The notes beneath the pieces were generated by a model that did not search any database, was not told the origin of the DNA, and was given only the letters and a program-made list of their open reading frames with translations. Source: Pirellulales bacterium (GTDB lineage: Bacteria; Planctomycetota; Planctomycetia; Pirellulales; S012-138). Taken from it: a stretch of DNA of 64,000 nt. The stretch spans positions 42,977 to 106,976 of the forward strand of contig JALCBR010000005.1 of the NCBI GenBank assembly GCA_028066245.1. Reading direction: 5' to 3'. This document shows, piece after piece, positions 63,922 through 64,000 of the stretch. Within the stretch, counting starts at the first letter, position 1. Each line of letters starts with the position of its first letter. The translations under genes were made by a program, and so were the position numbers.

Positions 63922-64000
63922 TGGTTTGTAAGGCAATCGCGGAAGGAAGCAACAGCGGTCCTCCACAACAAGTGATAGAGGGCCGCAGAGGATGCCATGA

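Noticed and set aside
1..64000. tRNA, rRNA and CRISPR arrays
   Set aside because: No GGTTCRANNCC-type T-loop with paired stems, no rRNA sequence and no regularly spaced repeats were seen in the intergenic stretches.

Overview
The window reads as chromosomal DNA of a planctomycete (Planctomycetota, most like the Pirellulales group). The basis is content: several proteins of types I know mainly from that phylum, ECF sigma factors paired with HxxxCxxC anti-sigma proteins, two divergent GroELs around one GroES, a VPGUxxT-like thioredoxin protein, a gingipain-type (C25) peptidase and a giant DUF4175-like membrane protein. Base composition looks mid-50s % GC by eye (not counted). No rRNA, tRNA, CRISPR array, prophage or insertion-sequence transposase was seen; the region looks like core or lineage-specific chromosome.

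Layout. 1-1292: a methyltransferase cut by the window edge, then an ECF sigma factor with its zinc anti-sigma protein (minus strand). 1509-7000: a DUF547 exported protein and a minus-strand set CBS protein, 2-oxoacid:ferredoxin oxidoreductase alpha and beta, zinc-ribbon/CBS protein. 7174-12604: a conserved protein, ribBA, an exported protein, an orphan fliM and a rhomboid protease. 12941-16849: the 1302-residue membrane protein with a roughly 620-residue N/Q/G/D/S-rich tract. 17061-19671: three exported proteins in a row, the last apparently frameshifted by one base in its signal peptide. 19725-21103: an unrecognised gene and a 224-bp element with perfect 33-bp inverted ends. 21104-34205: RidA, C25 peptidase, RimI-like acetyltransferase, a fused TIGR03546/TIGR03545-type envelope protein, HrpA helicase and a coiled-coil protein. 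34206-44279: an MsbA-like exporter, YkgJ-type protein, small membrane proteins, a 1021-residue FAD/Fe-S oxidase, two conserved proteins and a tandem 6-carboxytetrahydropterin synthase-like protein. 44333-45815: a second ECF sigma factor with an anti-sigma protein that carries two CxxCH motifs. 46242-54324: a BON-like protein, purine nucleoside phosphorylase and a chaperone block (groEL2, groES, groEL1, dnaJ, grpE, fmdB, all minus). 55055-64000: HtrA-like protease, Aat, a GT4 glycosyltransferase, NhaA, a Cys-rich repeat lipoprotein, and a LuxC/LuxE-like reductase and acyl-activating pair.

How the genes fit together. Protein quality control is the clearest theme: chaperonins, DnaJ/GrpE, HtrA, rhomboid and the N-end rule transferase Aat. 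Ferredoxin-linked 2-oxoacid oxidation is flanked by CBS nucleotide-sensor genes that probably tune it. Two sigma/anti-sigma modules indicate envelope or redox signalling. Best candidates for undescribed biology are the anti-sigma protein with cytochrome-c-type motifs, the 16-cysteine lipoprotein, the CBS-flanked oxidoreductase operon and the inverted-repeat element at 20657-20880. All functions are inferred from sequence read by eye; no database search was run.
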